DNA of 64,000 nucleotides from Sediminicola sp. (GCA_024643325.1 JAHEND010000034.1:93269-157268), one strand, 5' to 3'. Positions 16,209 to 26,094 are shown, numbered from the stretch's first letter. The notes: generated by a model from the letters alone, not told the origin. Made by a program: numbers and translations.

Positions 16209-17657
16209 GTGAAAAAAGAGCCCAATAATAAAGATTACTGGTGTATTTGTGAAAAATGCAAAGGAATGGGGCGGCTAAATAAAAGACTTCGTAAAAAAAT
16301 CCGTAACGCTTACAAAAACGCCTTAGAAGAATACCAGAAAAATAATGAAACAGGGCGTACCCCTGAAAAACCAACCCCTATTTTAGAAAAATGTCAAGCA
16401 TGTGACGGATCTGGTTTAATAATAGCACAAACCGCTACTGTAACAGATACAGAAAAGTACCCTCATATAGCTATTATTGGAGCGGGTATTGGAGGAGTAG
16501 CATTGGGCGTGGCATGCCTTCACAGAGGTATTCCATTTACACTATTTGAGAAAGATACTCATTTCAGTTCTCGTTCTCAGGGCTATGGACTCACCCTCCA
16601 ACAAGCTAGCAAAGCACTAAAGGCTTTTGGTATTCTTTCTTTAGAGGAAAGTGTCGTTTCTACCAGACATTTGGTACATAATATTAGTGGAGAAGTCATT
16701 GGAGAGTGGGGCATGAGAAAGTGGCGGGAAGAGCGCTCAAAAAAACCATTGAGACACACCAATATTCACATATCCAGGCAATCCCTGCGCCAATCTCTAT
16801 TAGAACAACTTCATGCAGAAAACATGCCGCTTTGGGACCATGAACTTATAGACATAAAGGAAGATGAAGCGCAGAAAATGGTCCTGCATTTTAAGGTTCA
16901 AGGGAAATTAAAAAAATACCACACAGACCTCGTGGTGGGTGCAGACGGAATTAGGAGTGCTGTTAGGAATTGGAGTATTGGAGAGCAAATATCGCCTTTG
17001 AATTATTTAGACTGTATGGTTATTCTAGGAATATGTTCTTCAGATCTTATCCAAGGAATAGCAACAGACTTACTAGACGGCAAAACTGTTTTTCAGACAG
17101 CCAATGGAACAGAGCGTATCTATGTTATGCCTTATGACAAAAATGCTGTCATGTGGCAATTGAGCTTTCCTATTAAAGAAGACGTTGCAAAAAAACTACG
17201 TGTTCTTGGGCCCAAAAAGTTAAAGGAAATGGCTCTTGAACGCACCCAATGGCATAGCCCTATTCCTGAAATAATTGCAGCTACTGAGCTTGAAAAAATA
17301 TCTGGCTATCCAGTATATGACCGAGCATTATTAGATCCTAAAAGTTTACAAAAACACGAAAAAATAACTTTATTAGGAGACGCAGCCCATCCCATGAGTC
17401 CCTTCAAAGGACAAGGGGCAAATCAGGCTTTATTAGATGCGCTGTCTCTGGCTAGAAACATTACCAAGGGCTGTCATGCACATTCTGATTGGCAAAAAAA
17501 TGGCATTCGTGAGACAGTTTTGAATTCTTATGAATCAGAAATGCTCAAAAGAAGTGCCGTAAAGGTAATAGATTCTGCTGCTGCCGCCCAATTTCTTCAC
17601 AGCGAAGAAGTCCTATATGAATACAACGCGCCTAGAGGTAATCATTTAAAAAAATAA
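16209..17657 (+). CDS. FAD-dependent monooxygenase with N-terminal DnaJ-type zinc knuckles
   Basis: 482 aa with a GTG start at 16209. Residues 1-75 have two cysteine knuckles, CICEKCKGMGRL and CQACDGSGL, which match CxxCxGxG units of the DnaJ zinc finger, separated by a basic helix. From about 83 begins a class A flavoprotein monooxygenase: IAIIGAGIGGVALGVA (FAD), LVVGADGIRSAVR (DG motif) and LLGDAAHPMSPFKGQGANQAL. Relatives hydroxylate aromatics or modify antibiotics such as tetracycline; substrate here is unknown. The knuckle-monooxygenase fusion is unusual. Confidence 0.85.
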   Translation: MKKEPNNKDYWCICEKCKGMGRLNKRLRKKIRNAYKNALEEYQKNNETGRTPEKPTPILEKCQACDGSGLIIAQTATVTDTEKYPHIAIIGAGIGGVALGVACLHRGIPFTLFEKDTHFSSRSQGYGLTLQQASKALKAFGILSLEESVVSTRHLVHNISGEVIGEWGMRKWREERSKKPLRHTNIHISRQSLRQSLLEQLHAENMPLWDHELIDIKEDEAQKMVLHFKVQGKLKKYHTDLVVGADGIRSAVRNWSIGEQISPLNYLDCMVILGICSSDLIQGIATDLLDGKTVFQTANGTERIYVMPYDKNAVMWQLSFPIKEDVAKKLRVLGPKKLKEMALERTQWHSPIPEIIAATELEKISGYPVYDRALLDPKSLQKHEKITLLGDAAHPMSPFKGQGANQALLDALSLARNITKGCHAHSDWQKNGIRETVLNSYESEMLKRSAVKVIDSAAAAQFLHSEEVLYEYNAPRGNHLKK

Positions 17658-17684
17658 CATTTTATAGCCACTAAAAAGTGACCA

Positions 17685-18518
17685 CTACTTTAAATCTTCT
17701 ATGAGCAGTTGCCGCTGATAAGACTCAGAAATTAAGAAGAACCCTAAGGGGTAATTGTCTGGCTCAGTGATATTGACCACATTACCCCTTGAACTAGCTG
17801 GAAGGCTTTGAAAAGGCCCTCCATTTCCATCTGTTAAACTTAGGATCAGATTAAAATAGTTATAGTAAGCTTCAGACACACCATGCGCTTTAATGGTAAT
17901 TAAATCTCCTACTGCTACCTCATCTGAGGTGTAGAAATGAGAAAAAACAAATGCCTCGCCTTGAAAAAATCGATCTTCAATGGGCCTGAATATATTTTGT
18001 CCAAAATCGTATAAGTAATAATCTGCTCGTTCAGGAAAATCTTGAAAAGCCAATATAATTTCTGTTTCGTCGCCACTGAAAAGTGTTTTGTTCCCCTGTT
18101 CCACTTTTAAAATGGGTGGTACTGGAATAAATTGAGTAGTCCCTATATAGGTCTGCCCTGAGTGCACCACCTTTATATCATAGCCTGAATGAACGTCGGT
18201 TAAAAAATCAATGGTTTCAGGAAGAAACAAGCCTTTAGATTCATTGTAGCGCAACGGATATTCGCGTCCAGAATTTAAGTGAGTAATTACCACGGTGGCA
18301 TCTTTTACCATAGGTACCTCCTGATCAAAATAATTGGCAGAAAAAGACAGCCTAACGCCGCCTTCTAATCGAGAGGGTTCTTCCTTGGTGAACACATTAA
18401 ACTGGGCATCTATGACCAGTTTAGGAGTGCTGTTTTGAACGGCTACCTCAATGACATCCTCGCAAGAAAAAAGACTCATGATAAGCGCAAATAGAAGTAT
18501 GTGGCTGCTGAATTTCAT
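17685..18518 (-). CDS. DUF4249 family lipoprotein
   Basis: 277 aa from the ATG at 18518. The signal peptide ends with lipobox LFSC (SSHILLFALIMSLFSCED). The remainder is a beta-rich extracytoplasmic protein with the typical opening PKLVIDAQFNVF. DUF4249 lipoproteins are habitually encoded next to TonB-dependent receptors, as here: the receptor stop lies 4 bp upstream. It probably caps or assists that receptor at the outer membrane. An in-frame start at 18563 would overlap the receptor and precede the signal peptide with polar residues. Confidence 0.87.
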   Translation of the reverse strand: MKFSSHILLFALIMSLFSCEDVIEVAVQNSTPKLVIDAQFNVFTKEEPSRLEGGVRLSFSANYFDQEVPMVKDATVVITHLNSGREYPLRYNESKGLFLPETIDFLTDVHSGYDIKVVHSGQTYIGTTQFIPVPPILKVEQGNKTLFSGDETEIILAFQDFPERADYYLYDFGQNIFRPIEDRFFQGEAFVFSHFYTSDEVAVGDLITIKAHGVSEAYYNYFNLILSLTDGNGGPFQSLPASSRGNVVNITEPDNYPLGFFLISESYQRQLLIEDLK

Positions 18519-18522
18519 TTGG

Positions 18523-20913
18523 CTAGAATTTAAAATTATAGGTGGCAGAGGGTACGATCCCAAAAATTGAAGTTCTCAAGGCCTCATTGTTTCCGGTGTC
18601 GGCATTTTGACGAAAATTAATGGAAGCTGCATTTCTCCTGTTATACAAATTATAGATACCAAAGGACCATTCGGACTGAAACTTCCTACCTTTATTCTTC
18701 TGTGGTATTAAAGTCGCAGAAATATCTAATCTATGGTAAGCAGGAAGTCGCTCTTGATTTCGCAAACCAAAAATAGGTACATTAAGACCCCTGAGTTCAT
18801 ATTGGCCCACTGGATAATTGGTGGGTTGCCCCGTTTGGAACAAAAAATTGGCATTAAATTGCCATTTATCACTGAGCTCATAGCTAGTGTTAATGGATAA
18901 ATCGTGGGTCTTGTCAAAGGGCGTTACATACCAATTCCCTTGATTGATACCTGTCTCCATGGCATTTCTTCCAGGGGTACGTTGTTCAGATTTGGACCAG
19001 GTGTAGGCCAGCCAGCCTGTGAAAGCACCACTGTTTTTCTTAAGTAAAAATTCTAAGCCATACGCTCTAGCTTCTCCATTGAGTACCACACGTTCAATAG
19101 CGTCATTAGCAATGAGGTTTGCGCCGTCTATATAGTCTATTCTGTTGGCAATTTCCTTGTAAAAAACCTCTGTCTCAATACTGTACTGGTTTATATTCTT
19201 AAAATAACCCAAAGCAAATTGATCCAATAATTGGGGCTTTACAAAAGGACCACTGGGCGTCCAAACATCCAAGGGGGTTGGTGAGCTCGTATTTGAAAGT
19301 AAATGGAGGTATTGTGCCATGCGATTGTAACTGGCTTTTACACTGGTTTGCCCGTTAATTAAATAAGAGACCCCCAATCTGGGTTCCAAATGATTAAATG
19401 TAGCTATAGAAGTATTTCTATCTTGTTGTACCTGGCCTGTGGGGGTAGCTTCTGAATACAAATCAAAAATAGGGTCATAAGATACTGCTTCATTATTTTC
19501 ATAGCTATAAAACAGCTCTTGACCCAAGCGATCAAACCTGCTCCATCGCAGGCCATATTGGACAGAAAGCGCCTCTGACATATTTTGTTCCACGTCTATA
19601 TAGGTCGCAAATTCATTGGCGTATTTGTCTGTTAACTTATCCCTGACTATGCCAGAATCTGATCTATTGGGCTTAATTTCTCCTGGATTAAAACGATAGT
19701 ATATATTATTTAATCCAAAATTCAATTTAGTGTCCGAGGAGAGGTAATAGTTAAAATCGTGTTTGAAATTAAAGTTTTGAATTCCTGAATCCCATTGAAA
19801 ACCTACTAAATCTAGTTCTAATCCGTAATAATAATCTGAGTAGATCAAAGACATATTGGAAAACAATTTATCCGAAAAAAGGTGGTTCCAACGAAAATTG
19901 GCCACCGAATTCCCATAGACATTTATAAAACTATCTGAAATACCAAAAAGGTCCCTACCAAAATATCCAGACAGGTAAATACTATTTTTATTTTTAATCT
20001 TGTAATTCAGTTTGGTGTTTAAGTCATAGAAATAAGCTTTGTTTTCATTCCCCGTGAGCGCCAGAAACAAATGTGCATAAGATGCTCTTCCCCCTATTAA
20101 AAAAGCACCCCTATCTTTTTCTACGGGTCCCTCTAACAGAAGCCTGCTAGACACTAGTCCAATGCCTCCACTCGCTGTAAATTCTTTACTGTTTCCCTCT
20201 TTCTGATAAATGTCGAGAACAGAAGAAACCCTTCCTCCATATTTAGCTGGAATACCCCCTTTGTAGAGTTTTACATCTTTTATAGCATCTGGGTTAAACA
20301 CAGAGAAAAAACCAAATAAGTGAGAGGAGTTAAACACAATAGCCTCATCTAAAAGAATTAAATTTTGATCTGCAGCACCACCCCTAACGTTAAAACCAGA
20401 GGCACCCTCTCCAGCGCTGGTCACTCCTGGAAGCAATAATAGCGATTTTAAAACATCTGCTTCTCCTAAAATTACGGGGATCTTTTTAATACTTGCCGCC
20501 ATAAGACCGTTCACACTCATCTGAGGTTTTCGAATACTATTAAGTTCTACACTTTCTACTAAAACAACTTCATCTAATGCAGCGGCAATTTCTTCTAACT
20601 GAACATCTAAACGCAGGTTCTCTGTCAGTATTATTTGTTTTGAAAAAGTCTCAAACCCTAGGTAACTAATCTGTAATTCATAGGTGCCTAAAGGGAGTGA
20701 CAAGGAATAAAAACCATATTCATTGGTTATGACACCCCTAGCCAAAGATGGCACGGCTATAGTCACTCCTATGAGGGTCTCATTACTACTGGCCTCTGAA
20801 ACTACGCCGCTAATGGTCGCTTCTTGTGCCATAATTTCCATTTGAGTTAGGAAAAAAAAGACCACGAAAAAAAGTGAAAAACAAGTCTGCTTTTTTAATA
20901 GGGAGTTGTACAT
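18523..20913 (-). CDS. TonB-dependent outer-membrane receptor with carboxypeptidase-like N-terminal domain
   Basis: 796 aa. A signal peptide ends near IMAQ (about 30), followed by a CarboxypepD_reg-like domain (ATISGVVSEASSNETLIGV) to about 115. The plug domain (GEADVLKSLLLLPGV, GFNVRGGAADQNLILLD) runs to about 235, and then a beta-barrel ends in TYNFKF with terminal Phe. The protein is smaller than SusC types and pairs with a DUF4249 lipoprotein, not SusD. The substrate could be a peptide, metal chelate or oligosaccharide and cannot be told from sequence. Confidence 0.93.
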   Translation of the reverse strand: MYNSLLKKQTCFSLFFVVFFFLTQMEIMAQEATISGVVSEASSNETLIGVTIAVPSLARGVITNEYGFYSLSLPLGTYELQISYLGFETFSKQIILTENLRLDVQLEEIAAALDEVVLVESVELNSIRKPQMSVNGLMAASIKKIPVILGEADVLKSLLLLPGVTSAGEGASGFNVRGGAADQNLILLDEAIVFNSSHLFGFFSVFNPDAIKDVKLYKGGIPAKYGGRVSSVLDIYQKEGNSKEFTASGGIGLVSSRLLLEGPVEKDRGAFLIGGRASYAHLFLALTGNENKAYFYDLNTKLNYKIKNKNSIYLSGYFGRDLFGISDSFINVYGNSVANFRWNHLFSDKLFSNMSLIYSDYYYGLELDLVGFQWDSGIQNFNFKHDFNYYLSSDTKLNFGLNNIYYRFNPGEIKPNRSDSGIVRDKLTDKYANEFATYIDVEQNMSEALSVQYGLRWSRFDRLGQELFYSYENNEAVSYDPIFDLYSEATPTGQVQQDRNTSIATFNHLEPRLGVSYLINGQTSVKASYNRMAQYLHLLSNTSSPTPLDVWTPSGPFVKPQLLDQFALGYFKNINQYSIETEVFYKEIANRIDYIDGANLIANDAIERVVLNGEARAYGLEFLLKKNSGAFTGWLAYTWSKSEQRTPGRNAMETGINQGNWYVTPFDKTHDLSINTSYELSDKWQFNANFLFQTGQPTNYPVGQYELRGLNVPIFGLRNQERLPAYHRLDISATLIPQKNKGRKFQSEWSFGIYNLYNRRNAASINFRQNADTGNNEALRTSIFGIVPSATYNFKF

Positions 20914-21036
20914 GTCACAAAATTAGGGAATAGACATAGACATTATTGCAAAATCAAATTTAAAATTGTCTCGCCATGGGTTTGTCTCAAAAATAGTATT
21001 TTAGGAGAACTAAAATAGCCCCATTAAATAAAGCAT

Positions 21037-21972
21037 ATGGAATTGTCTCAAACACCTGAAATTCATTGCAAAAATTGCGAACACACTTTTGAAGGTAATT
21101 TTTGCCCAAATTGTGGCCAATCAGTATTTGAATACCAACGTCCATTTCGATTTTTATTGGCAGATTTCACTGGAAATCTTTTTGCCTTTGACACCAGATT
21201 TTGGAAGTCTTTAAAAGCCTTGACCATAAAACCAGGACGCCTCACAAAAGATTTTATTCAAGGAAAAAGAGCTAGATACATGCCGCCCTTCAGGTTTTAT
21301 ATTTTTGTGAGTTTTCTGTTTTTCTTTGTTTTCTCTGGTTTTTTAGGCAATGAGGTAAATGTATCAGATGAAAACAAGCAAGAGGTGTACAAGGTACTTG
21401 ATGAAGCAAAAAACAAAACCGTTACCAGGGACTCTACCGAAACAGACTCGGTAACAACCACTGAAAACACTTTTAATTTCAAATTCGGAAATGATTCATC
21501 CGAACTCTCTGAGGAGGAAAAGGATGAGAAATTAGCCAAATTTAAAGATGGTGTTGTAAAAGTCATGGAAAATCCCAAAATCTATATGAATAGTTTTTTG
21601 AAGTTTCTGTCCTGGGCGCTATTCCTACTCATGCCTGTTTACGCTGGTATTCTTTGGATATTCAACAGAAAAACAGCTCCTTATTATTACAGCCACTTAA
21701 TATTAGCCGTGAACCAACACAGCTTTTGGTTTTTAATACTCTCTTTGTATTTCAGCATACAATACTTTTTACCCAATAAAACATCCGACCCAGAGTTTTT
21801 CCTCCTCCTATTACTTCCCATCCACACATTCTTAGGATTCAAACAACTGTTTGAAAGGAGTTGGCTAAGAACGCTTAGCAAATCCATTGGTATTTTTTTA
21901 ATGTATGGTTTAGTACTCACCATTTCTATTGGAGTGATCTTTGGTATTTGGATACAATTTGAATTTTTGTAA
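21037..21972 (+). CDS. DUF3667 membrane protein with N-terminal zinc ribbon
   Basis: 311 aa. A zinc ribbon CKNCEHTFEGNFCPNCGQ (about 11-28) is followed by the DUF3667 signature (IKPGRLTKDFIQGKRARYMPP). About five membrane segments follow, interrupted by an acidic, serine/threonine-rich loop (about 105-170). Function is unknown; family members are typical of Bacteroidota. The next gene's ATG follows the stop codon with no gap, so the two are probably cotranscribed. Confidence 0.88.
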   Translation: MELSQTPEIHCKNCEHTFEGNFCPNCGQSVFEYQRPFRFLLADFTGNLFAFDTRFWKSLKALTIKPGRLTKDFIQGKRARYMPPFRFYIFVSFLFFFVFSGFLGNEVNVSDENKQEVYKVLDEAKNKTVTRDSTETDSVTTTENTFNFKFGNDSSELSEEEKDEKLAKFKDGVVKVMENPKIYMNSFLKFLSWALFLLMPVYAGILWIFNRKTAPYYYSHLILAVNQHSFWFLILSLYFSIQYFLPNKTSDPEFFLLLLLPIHTFLGFKQLFERSWLRTLSKSIGIFLMYGLVLTISIGVIFGIWIQFEFL

Positions 21973-24900
21973 ATGGAATCAAATGAAATTTTAAGTCTTT
22001 TAGCGGAACATTATAAACTGAAAGGAAGTTTAATATCGCTTGCCGGTGAGTTAGACCTCAACTATAAATTAACCATTGAAAATGAGACCGCCTTTATTGT
22101 AAAAATCTCAAGAGATCCAGAAACAATAGCCTCTATATCCTTTCAAGAATCGCTTTTAATATATTTAAAAGAAAAAGAAATTGAAGGAGAAGTACCACAG
22201 CTCATTCTAAACTTAAGCGGAACCTACCAAAAAGAAGTCTTCCTGAAGGGAAAAAAAGCAATCCTTAGGGTATTCCAATGGATGGATGGAAGGCTTTGGG
22301 CTAATACCAATCCTGTCCTTTCAGACTTAAGATATGGTTTAGGAAATCATTTGGGACAAATTGCTCAAAGTTTACAAGGCTTTACACACCCCTTTGCTCA
22401 AAGAAACTTTGAATGGGACTTAAGCCAAAGTTTGTGGGTAACACAACATCTACATCTATTTAATGTGTCTGAGTTGGCGCTAATTAATCCATTTATAAGC
22501 GCCTTTAAAACCCATCAAGAAACCTACAAGCAACTACCTAAATCGGTTATTCACAACGACGCCAATGACCACAATATTATTGTAAGTCATTCACTCATTC
22601 ACCCCCAAATAATTGGGCTCATAGATTATGGAGACGCCTGTTATAGCCAAATCATCAACGACCTTGCCATTGCCTGTACCTATGGCATTATGGACAAAGA
22701 AAATCCCTTAGCGGCCTGTTTACCTATTGTTAAAGGGTATCATGAATCTCACCCACTTTCTGAGCAAGAACTGCTGCATTTATACCATTTAATTGGTATG
22801 CGCTTGGTAGTCTCACTGACCAAGGCAGCGATGAATAAAAAAGAATATCCAGAAAACAAATATTTGTTAATCAGCGAAAAACCAGCATGGGAACTGCTTG
22901 AAAAATGGAGGGAAATAAGTGACAAATTGGCTTATTACGCCTTTAGAAAAGCCTGTAATTACAAGGCGCACCCCAATCTAGCCAAATTTGAAGCGTGGGT
23001 TAAAAAACAGTCATTCAGTTTGTCTCATTTATTTCCAGACCAAAAAAAGCAAGACGCCATTCACTTAGATTTGAGCGTGAACAGCCTATGGATAGAAAAT
23101 GAAGCGGCGTTTAACGATCTCACCTATTTTCAATATAAGATAGAACGGCTCCAAGAAGCCCATCCCCATAAAATAATAGCAGGCGGATACCTTGAGCCCA
23201 GACCACTTTACACCTCTGAAGATTACGAAATTCCCAGTAATCAAGGGCCTATTAGTAGATGTGTACACCTAGGGGTAGATTTTTGGCTGCCCTCAAAAAC
23301 ACCCGTGCATGCGCTATTAGATGGAACGGTAGTGATGACACTAGACCGTAAAGGAGAAAAAGAATACGGAGGCTTTGTAATTCTGGAACATAGTTTCGGA
23401 AACGATTCTTTCTTCACCCTTTACGGACATTTGGACCCAGCATCTATCGCTGCCCACAAATTGGGCGATGCCCTAAAAAAAGGTACGCTCGTTGGCCTTT
23501 TAGGGTCTAAAGAAAACAATGGCAACTGGGCACCTCACCTACACTTTCAAATTTTATTAGACCTAATGGACTATACGGACGATTTTCCTGGTGTTCAAAC
23601 CTACCAAAGCCAAGAACTCTGGGCAGACCTATGCCCAGACCCGAACCTAATGTTTCAATTAAAGTCATTAAAACCTCAGATAAAAAGCACCCAATCAGAC
23701 CTACTGAACTACCGCAAAAAACATCTGGGAAAAAGCTTGAGCCTACAATACCAAAAACCCCTTCATATAGTGAGGGGTCATGGGGCATATCTCATAGACC
23801 AAAACGGACAAAAATACTTAGATACCGTCAATAATGTAGCTCATGTAGGGCATGAACACCCAAGAGTAGTCAAAGCCGGTCAACAACAAATGGCCGTATT
23901 AAACACCAATACCAGGTACTTACATCCAAACCTCAACAAGGCTGCCAAAGCCCTTATAGACACCTTACCTAAAGGTTTAGAGGTGGTTCATTTTGTAAAT
24001 TCTGGATCAGAAGCCAATGAACTAGCCCTTAGAATGGCCTATACCCTTACTGGAAGTAAAGAGGTGATTGCTAGTGAACACGGCTATCACGGAAATACCA
24101 ATGCCACTATAGGGGTTTCTTCTTATAAATTTAACGGAAATGGAGGACAAGGAAAACCTAAAAACACCCACTTAATTCCTATGCCAGATGCTTTTAGAGG
24201 AACCTATCGTGGGGAAAACACGGGTAGTCTGTACGCTCAGGAAGTAAACAAAGCTATTGCGTCAATCCATAGGCAAGACAAAACTTTGGGAGGCTTTATT
24301 ATAGAACCCATCATTAGCTGTGGCGGACAAGTACCCTTACCTAAAGATTTTTTAGCACTCGCCTACCAGGCAGTGAGGGCTGCAGGGGGGCTCTGTATTT
24401 CGGACGAAGTACAAACAGGCTGTGGAAGAATGGGCACGCATTTTTGGGGATTTGAATTATATGGAGTGGTTCCAGACATAGTCACTATTGGCAAACCCCT
24501 TGGAAATGGACACCCAGTAGCTGCAGTAGTATGTACCCAAGAAGTGGCTCAGAAATTTGCGAATGGAATGGAATTCTTTAACACTTTTGGAGGAAATCCG
24601 GTTTCATGCGCGATTGCTTCTGAAACCTTAAGCGTCATAAAAGAAGAAAAACTTCAAGAAAATGCAAAGCAGGTGGGGCGTTATTTGATTCAAGCACTTA
24701 AAACGCTTCAAAAAGACTTTCCTATCATTAAAGATGTCAGGGGCCACGGACTATTTGTGGGTATAGAACTTCTATCCGACCAACAAACCCCTTTAGCAAA
24801 AGAGGCAGAATACTTAGCCAACAGAATGAAAGATTTAGGCATATTAATGAGTACAGATGGTCCCGATCATAATGTACTAAAAATAAAACCTCCTATGGTA

Positions 24901-24987
24901 TTTTCATTTGAACAAGCAAATAGATTGTTGCAGAGCCTTAGAAAAATATTGAAAGAAGATTTTTTGAGCGTACTTAAAACACTTTAG
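21973..24987 (+). CDS. Triple fusion: APH-type kinase, M23 peptidase domain, class III aminotransferase
   Basis: 1004 aa. Residues 1-330 are an aminoglycoside-phosphotransferase-fold kinase (HNDANDHN around 194-201, GLIDYGDA as metal site), like hydroxylysine kinase. Residues 430-540 are a LytM/M23 zinc peptidase domain with all ligands present: H432, D436, H522, H524 (HLGVDF and HLHF). Residues 570-1000 are a PLP-dependent class III aminotransferase (FVNSGSEANE, SDEVQTGCGRMG, K841 in TIGKPLGNGHP), close to ethanolamine-phosphate or phosphohydroxylysine phospho-lyases. A kinase plus phospho-lyase would phosphorylate and then eliminate an amino alcohol. There is no signal peptide, so the M23 domain is cytoplasmic and may only bind. 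Confidence 0.92.
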   Translation: MESNEILSLLAEHYKLKGSLISLAGELDLNYKLTIENETAFIVKISRDPETIASISFQESLLIYLKEKEIEGEVPQLILNLSGTYQKEVFLKGKKAILRVFQWMDGRLWANTNPVLSDLRYGLGNHLGQIAQSLQGFTHPFAQRNFEWDLSQSLWVTQHLHLFNVSELALINPFISAFKTHQETYKQLPKSVIHNDANDHNIIVSHSLIHPQIIGLIDYGDACYSQIINDLAIACTYGIMDKENPLAACLPIVKGYHESHPLSEQELLHLYHLIGMRLVVSLTKAAMNKKEYPENKYLLISEKPAWELLEKWREISDKLAYYAFRKACNYKAHPNLAKFEAWVKKQSFSLSHLFPDQKKQDAIHLDLSVNSLWIENEAAFNDLTYFQYKIERLQEAHPHKIIAGGYLEPRPLYTSEDYEIPSNQGPISRCVHLGVDFWLPSKTPVHALLDGTVVMTLDRKGEKEYGGFVILEHSFGNDSFFTLYGHLDPASIAAHKLGDALKKGTLVGLLGSKENNGNWAPHLHFQILLDLMDYTDDFPGVQTYQSQELWADLCPDPNLMFQLKSLKPQIKSTQSDLLNYRKKHLGKSLSLQYQKPLHIVRGHGAYLIDQNGQKYLDTVNNVAHVGHEHPRVVKAGQQQMAVLNTNTRYLHPNLNKAAKALIDTLPKGLEVVHFVNSGSEANELALRMAYTLTGSKEVIASEHGYHGNTNATIGVSSYKFNGNGGQGKPKNTHLIPMPDAFRGTYRGENTGSLYAQEVNKAIASIHRQDKTLGGFIIEPIISCGGQVPLPKDFLALAYQAVRAAGGLCISDEVQTGCGRMGTHFWGFELYGVVPDIVTIGKPLGNGHPVAAVVCTQEVAQKFANGMEFFNTFGGNPVSCAIASETLSVIKEEKLQENAKQVGRYLIQALKTLQKDFPIIKDVRGHGLFVGIELLSDQQTPLAKEAEYLANRMKDLGILMSTDGPDHNVLKIKPPMVFSFEQANRLLQSLRKILKEDFLSVLKTL

Positions 24988-24989
24988 GG

Positions 24990-25556
24990 TTATTCTGGAC
25001 AGTAAATATACTTTATTCCTTCGAAATCTCTTTTAAGTAATTTCTCTTTTGCCTTGATAAAATCATTCATTGTAATGTCGCTTCTACTAACTGAAGGATA
25101 CATAATGTCAGTTGGAAGACTTGAATGTTCATATTTATAAACATCATGCCCAAACTCATGATACATTAGCCATAGTTTTTGAATTTCTGTATAATCCTCC
25201 CAATAATCTTTTATAACGCCAATATTTACAACATCAGAATTACAGTATCCATAAAAAGTAGAATATCCTGCATGATCTGGTGTAATACCAGAAGCAAACT
25301 CTTCAGCAGAAGGTGTAATAAAACTAATATTTACAATGGTATTTAACGCTCCATAATCTGGACCACCTCTTGAGCATTTAACGTCTGCTACAAACAAATT
25401 CCAATAGGTTAAAAGATTATCCTCATCTGCCAGAGAATAATCAACGCAACTAGATAAAATAGCTTCTTCAGGTATGAGCTCTTTTTCGGTTTCGAATTCT
25501 TTAGAGCAACTCATGAGAAGAACAAAAAACAATAATAAAGTTTTTATATATTTCAT
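24990..25556 (-). CDS. Putative zinc metalloprotease lipoprotein
   Basis: 188 aa. The signal peptide MKYIKTLLLFFVLLMSCSKE has lipobox LMSC. The zinc motif is in YHEFGHDVYKYEH (about 132-144): HExxH with a further His seven residues on, close to but not exactly the metzincin HExxHxxGxxH spacing. DIMYPSVS downstream resembles a Met-turn. Such small HExxH lipoproteins occur in Bacteroidota, but substrate and activity are unknown. It converges on the triple-fusion gene with a 2-bp gap. Confidence 0.75.
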   Translation of the reverse strand: MKYIKTLLLFFVLLMSCSKEFETEKELIPEEAILSSCVDYSLADEDNLLTYWNLFVADVKCSRGGPDYGALNTIVNISFITPSAEEFASGITPDHAGYSTFYGYCNSDVVNIGVIKDYWEDYTEIQKLWLMYHEFGHDVYKYEHSSLPTDIMYPSVSRSDITMNDFIKAKEKLLKRDFEGIKYIYCPE

Positions 25557-25638
25557 AAATTAAAAAACGTTTTATAAAATTGATACTTAAAAAAATTACA
25601 TTAGAGCAATAATAAATAAATTTCAAGTGAAAAAAATC

Positions 25639-26082
25639 ATGTTTCCCTTAAAAATAATTAAAACCAACCCTTCAAACCCGCATCTCAGGTGACTTATAAA
25701 GCAACTAGATCAAAATTTGGCCGTGACTGACGGAGAGGAACACAGTTTTTATAACCAATATAATGGCACAGATCAAATAAAGCACGTGTTATTAGGTTAT
25801 GGAAGAGACAAAGAAGTGAGCTGTAGCGCATTTAAAGTACTTCATAGGAACGAAGTAGAAATTAAACGAATGTACACAGACCTCTATTACAGGGGTAAGG
25901 GGTACGCGTTACAGCTATTAATCGCATTGGAAAAATGTGCAGCTGCAGAAGGCTTTCCATCATGCGTTCAAGAAACGGGAACAAGACAAAAAGCGGCAAT
26001 AGCCTTATATCATAAATGTGGGTACCAAATAATTCCCAATTACGGTCCCTATAAAGGGGTAAAAAACAGCCTTTATTTTTAA
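25639..26082 (+). pseudogene. GNAT-family N-acetyltransferase with in-frame TGA near the N-terminus
   Basis: Reading from the ATG at 25639 gives a normal family N-terminus (MFPLKIIKTNPSNPHLR), then TGA at 25690-25692. The same frame then resumes with LIKQLDQNLAVTDGEEH and runs to 26082 (147 residues with one stop). The acetyl-CoA loop is clear: VEIKRMYTDLYYRGKGYA, and the C-terminus ALYHKCGYQIIPNYGPY is typical. The only downstream start, TTG at 25717, would lose the first strand and helix. I read it as a recently inactivated gene; a shortened active protein or TGA readthrough are less likely. Confidence 0.75.
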
Positions 26083-26094
26083 TCCCTCTAATTT

